Shown: one piece after another, positions 28,809 to 30,000 of the stretch | Numbering within the stretch: the stretch's first letter is position 1 | How the letters are laid out: each line of letters begins with the position of its first letter | Origin: Hormiphora californensis | Taxonomy: Eukaryota > Ctenophora > Tentaculata > Cydippida > Pleurobrachiidae | Reading direction: 5' to 3' | Assembly (NCBI GenBank): GCA_020137815.1 | Contig: CM035357.1 | Coordinates: 2,353,432 to 2,383,431, forward strand | Length of the DNA stretch: 30,000 bases | The notes under the pieces: generated by a model | The model's database searches: none | Seen by the model: only the letters and a program-made list of their open reading frames with translations | What the model was told of the DNA's origin: nothing | Program-made: the position numbers and the translations under genes

Positions 28809-29439
28809 ATCAGTAACAACAAGAGATTATAATTGGGTGACAACACTTGTTGGATTTGTAATTGATGGCCCATGCACCTACAAATTATAGCAGTTGGCTG
28901 TCTAGATGTTGACCCGCTAGTAGTAGTAGTTAATTAACGTGCCTTGTCTAACGTGGATATATTTATACAATCAGGCCCCGATCTACCGGAACTCCGATTT
29001 ACCGGGCATTTCCTCGAGCATCCTGGTAAATCAGGGCCTGTCCCTGTTCAATGTTCATTGTGGGAAAACTTCTGAGGTTGGGACTAACCACAAAGGCAAA
29101 TTGTCTCAAAACGCCTCCTTGGACATTTTAACAAGGATAGTTATAAGTTAAAAACTAAGCTTTAAGATAAAACTAAGTTTTAAGTTAAAAGTTTAGGTTA
29201 AAACTAAGTAACAACTTAATAGTTACCTCAGCTCCTTTGGGCATGGAACCCTTCCAATCGGGGGGAGGTCCATACTTCCTCTGTCCATTAGTCTGACACA
29301 ATGGGTACCCCGTCCTGTTCATCAACTCCACCAACTTGGGTTCAGTTGGCACAATTCCCTCCTCGTCATCGGACATGTGCCGGGAATGGGGTGAGGATGG
29401 GGACATGGGACCACCACCATCAGAAGGGGACGTGGCCAT
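18643..29439 (-). CDS. A1CF: A1CF/RBM46/RBM47-family RNA-binding protein (13 exons, frameshift in exon 11)
   Basis: Exons: 29227-29439, 25544-25649, 25345-25427, 22518-22695, 22233-22390, 21881-22078, 21516-21748, 21197-21350, 20941-21039, 20754-20855, 19823-19944, 18913-18957, 18643-18773. All are GT-AG. The product is about 605 aa (A1CF is about 594). An N-terminal [11 protein letters not shown] segment precedes RRM1 (RNP2 VFVGKI at 72, RNP1 RGYAFV near 110), RRM2 (LFIGGI at 152, RGFAFIEY near 193) and RRM3 (LYVRNL at 250, RDYAFVHF at 281). An RG-rich stretch follows (about 390-410). [10 protein letters not shown] and WGVPKYEL at about 446-490, then AEYTLQQM, mark the A1CF-type dsRBD. The tail is Ala-rich. 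Exon 11 has one extra G/C base (19864-19865) giving TGA at 19858-19860 after about 536 residues. Removing it restores both the family motif and the phase of exon 12. The gene could equally be the ancestor of A1CF, RBM46 and RBM47. The family binds AU-rich RNA and works in mRNA processing. Confidence 0.88.
20016..20107. repeat. (CT)n microsatellite in A1CF-like intron 10
   Basis: A long uninterrupted CT tract on the plus strand (GA in transcript sense), upstream of the dsRBD exon. Confidence 0.95.
20226..20320. repeat. 41-bp tandem repeat with CCAAT and CACGTG-like motifs
   Basis: Two 41-bp copies (20226-20266, 20267-20307) and a partial third start with ACCAATGAGAATG or ACCAATAGGAATT and contain GTCAGGTGACTC or GTCACGTGACTC. 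CCAAT thus recurs at 20227, 20268 and 20309, with an E-box in the second copy. Confidence 0.85.
22988..23037. repeat. Imperfect hairpin in A1CF-like intron 3
   Basis: TTTAGCTGTGAAAGGTA (22988-23004) pairs with TATCTTTCACAGCTGAA (23021-23037) with two mismatches and a 16-nt loop. It may be a remnant of a small mobile element; no boundaries were found. Confidence 0.6.
23462..23557. repeat. (GATA)n/(GA)n compound microsatellite
   Basis: ATAG repeats pass into a pure GA tract, directly followed by the 46-bp array at 23567. Confidence 0.95.
23567..24095. repeat. Tandem array of 46-bp units organised as 92-bp dimers
   Basis: Eleven units of about 46 bp share ATCATTGTACCA, CACCTAGTTCATTCTGCAG and TTACCCTG. 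Alternate units carry CCAGTC and CCACTC (or their decayed forms) in strict G/C alternation through all eleven, so the real period is about 92 bp. The 5' units are the most alike; the 3' units from about 23880 are more diverged. The array lies in intron 3 of the A1CF-like gene. The unit junction ATCATTGTACCAGAGAGAG is also duplicated at the edge of the GA tract. Confidence 0.95.
24096..24561. other. Intron 3 segment, no exon supported
   Basis: A CT-rich start (24097-24128) is followed by unique sequence with a direct repeat of GGCACTCCA(C/G)TGGGCCC near 24335-24366. Overlapping frames of 60-99 codons on both strands have no family signal. Confidence 0.4.
24562..24666. repeat. poly(A)-(GA)n compound repeat
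   Basis: A run of about 18 A bases is followed by a pure GA tract of about 85 bp. Confidence 0.95.
25185..25203. repeat. (CTG)n trinucleotide repeat, intronic
   Basis: Six GCT/CTG units in intron 3 of the A1CF-like gene. Confidence 0.8.
25474..25524. repeat. (CAAA)n tetranucleotide repeat
   Basis: A CAAA/CGAA repeat in intron 2 of the A1CF-like gene, about 20 bp from the exon 2 donor. Confidence 0.85.
25924..26804. mobile_element. Second long foldback element, intronic, TA-flanked
   Basis: The left arm (25924-26323) and right arm (26417-26804) are long reverse complements with a few substitutions and one 12-bp insertion in the left arm (GTAAGTTATTCT-like). They flank a spacer of about 93 bp. 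The outer ends read TA-ACGTGTTGGGCATAAAAAATG and its complement followed by TA, consistent with a TA target duplication as in Tc1/mariner elements; a three-base TAA/TTA duplication is also possible. No transposase is encoded. It sits in intron 1 of the A1CF-like gene and shares no obvious sequence with the foldback at 666-1977. Confidence 0.8.
26805..27064. other. Intron 1 segment, nothing recognised
   Basis: Unique-looking sequence with CTGCAGCTGC near 26922 and a repeated GCAGCTG phrase. Confidence 0.4.
27065..27096. repeat. (GA)n microsatellite
   Basis: A short GA tract. Confidence 0.9.
27236..27448. repeat. (CT)n microsatellite with repeated CTTCTTCCCCCC interruption
   Basis: Two long CT tracts are separated by two copies of a TCTTCTTCCCCCCTC interruption, implying internal duplication during expansion. 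Confidence 0.95.
27640..27719. repeat. (GA)n microsatellite
   Basis: A GA tract with one CGAG interruption. Confidence 0.95.
27826..27873. repeat. GC-rich hairpin in intron 1
   Basis: CCAGGAGCGGCTC (27826-27838) pairs with GAGCCGCCCCTGG (27861-27873) with one mismatch and a 22-nt loop. It stands out against AT-rich flanks. Confidence 0.7.
28176..28588. mobile_element. MITE with GGCCGGGTCCAGACGAGTGG termini
   Basis: Left end GGCCGGGTCCAGACGAGTGG (28176) and right end CCACTCGTCTGGGCCCGGGCC (to 28588) are inverted repeats extending into GTAG-rich sequence. The interior of about 410 bp is full of near-palindromic CTACTATGGTAG/CTACCATAGTAG copies in both orientations. No coding capacity was found. 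The target duplication is unclear, so the superfamily (hAT-like or other) is unassigned. It lies in intron 1 of the A1CF-like gene. Confidence 0.75.
28653..28805. repeat. (GA)n microsatellite
   Basis: A long GA tract with GTGAGTGAGTGAG and GGAGAG interruptions. Confidence 0.95.
28972..29040. mobile_element. Decayed relative of the pogo-like MITE
   Basis: CAGGCCCCGATCTACCGG at the left and CCTGGTAAATCAGGGCCTG at the right form degenerate inverted termini, with an internal TCCGATTTACCGGG. Sequence and order resemble the intact element at 4597-4763, but the copy is only 69 bp and TA flanks are not visible. Confidence 0.65.
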
Positions 29440-30000
29440 GGTTCAATAGTGGGGCTTCCTGCAGCGTGAGAAGGGGCCACGGTTAGAAAGATAGGAGGTA
29501 GAGAAGGGAGGGATAGATTAGGTGTGTGCTTCAGGGGGAGGGGGTACTTGGGGGAAACAGTCGAGGCTGAATCTGAAAATGATCAGGCACGACTGTTTCC
29601 CCCTCCTATATTGGTGTCAATTGTTGTATTAGGAGGGACAAAGTGCATTCATACACAATCGGAATAGTGGGTTTTCATAAAAATCAGAGAGGGGTATGTT
29701 ATAGCTGCTACTGCTCAGTAAAGCAGTTCAAAATATTCCAATTTTCGGAAAATTTGTGCGGAATAGAGTTGAGATTGGAAGACATTGGAGACAAAGATAG
29801 AAAGATAGCCGCTGAAATTGGTCAGACAAATATATATGATAGAAATCACATAGTAGCATATTTTGTAATCAACAAAAACAATAAATTAATTAAGTGTATT
29901 TGATCCATAGATTATATCAACCGACATATATATCATATCGCATAACAATATCATCATCAGATCGGATCACATATCGGGGGGGATCACATATCGGCCGAAA
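29440..30000. promoter_or_regulatory. Upstream region of the A1CF-like gene
   Basis: In transcript sense CCCCTTCTCACGCTGCAG lies about 20 nt before the ATG and resembles a splice acceptor, so a 5'UTR exon may lie further upstream. A perfect 14-bp hairpin (GGGGGAAACAGTCG at 29550-29563 with CGACTGTTTCCCCC at 29590-29603) lies about 110 bp upstream of the start. The far end has two direct copies of GATCACATATCGG. No core promoter was identified. Confidence 0.4.

Overview
The window is animal nuclear DNA. It holds spliced genes with GT-AG introns, many (GA)n/(CT)n microsatellites, foldback and MITE-like elements, a minisatellite and a satellite-like array. The protein set is a metazoan-type A1CF/RBM46/RBM47-family RNA-binding protein, a mitochondrial fumarase, a mitochondrial intermediate peptidase and cytosolic ribosomal protein S4. 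Compact spacing and the repeat style would fit an early-branching marine invertebrate such as a sponge, but this is a guess and the sequence alone does not settle it.

Layout. Positions 1-8.3 kb have no gene I can support. They contain a 1.3 kb near-perfect inverted repeat bounded by TTAA (666-1977), several microsatellites, a 163-bp pogo/Tigger-like MITE with TA duplications (4597-4763), and two zones of odd homopolymer-rich sequence (about 5.2-5.5 and 6.1-6.75 kb) that look like poor base calling. At 8.3-9.1 kb on the minus strand are three phase-compatible exons of an unidentified acidic protein, followed upstream by a G-rich minisatellite (9.1-9.4 kb).

10.6-17.3 kb (minus) is a complete ten-exon fumarate hydratase gene (481 aa). 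Its 4-kb intron 4 contains two further complete genes with uninterrupted coding regions on the same strand: RPS4 (12776-13567, 263 aa) and the zinc peptidase MIPEP (14025-16220, 731 aa). Host gene and MIPEP both encode mitochondrial matrix proteins with presequence-like N termini.

18.6-29.4 kb (minus) is a thirteen-exon A1CF-family gene: a basic GQRKYGPPP segment, three RRMs, an RG-rich stretch, a C-terminal dsRBD-like domain and an alanine-rich tail. Twelve of 13 exons join in frame. The dsRBD exon carries one extra base that creates a TGA and disturbs the phase, so this is either an assembly/sequencing indel or a frameshift allele. Its introns hold a second long foldback element (25924-26804, TA flanks), a 92-bp dimeric tandem array (23567-24095), a MITE with GGCCGGG-type termini (28176-28588), a decayed relative of the pogo-like MITE (28972-29040) and many microsatellites.

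No complete new system is evident. The most notable points are the two genes nested in the fumarase intron, the two large foldback elements, the strictly alternating 46-bp array and the frameshift in the A1CF-like gene.
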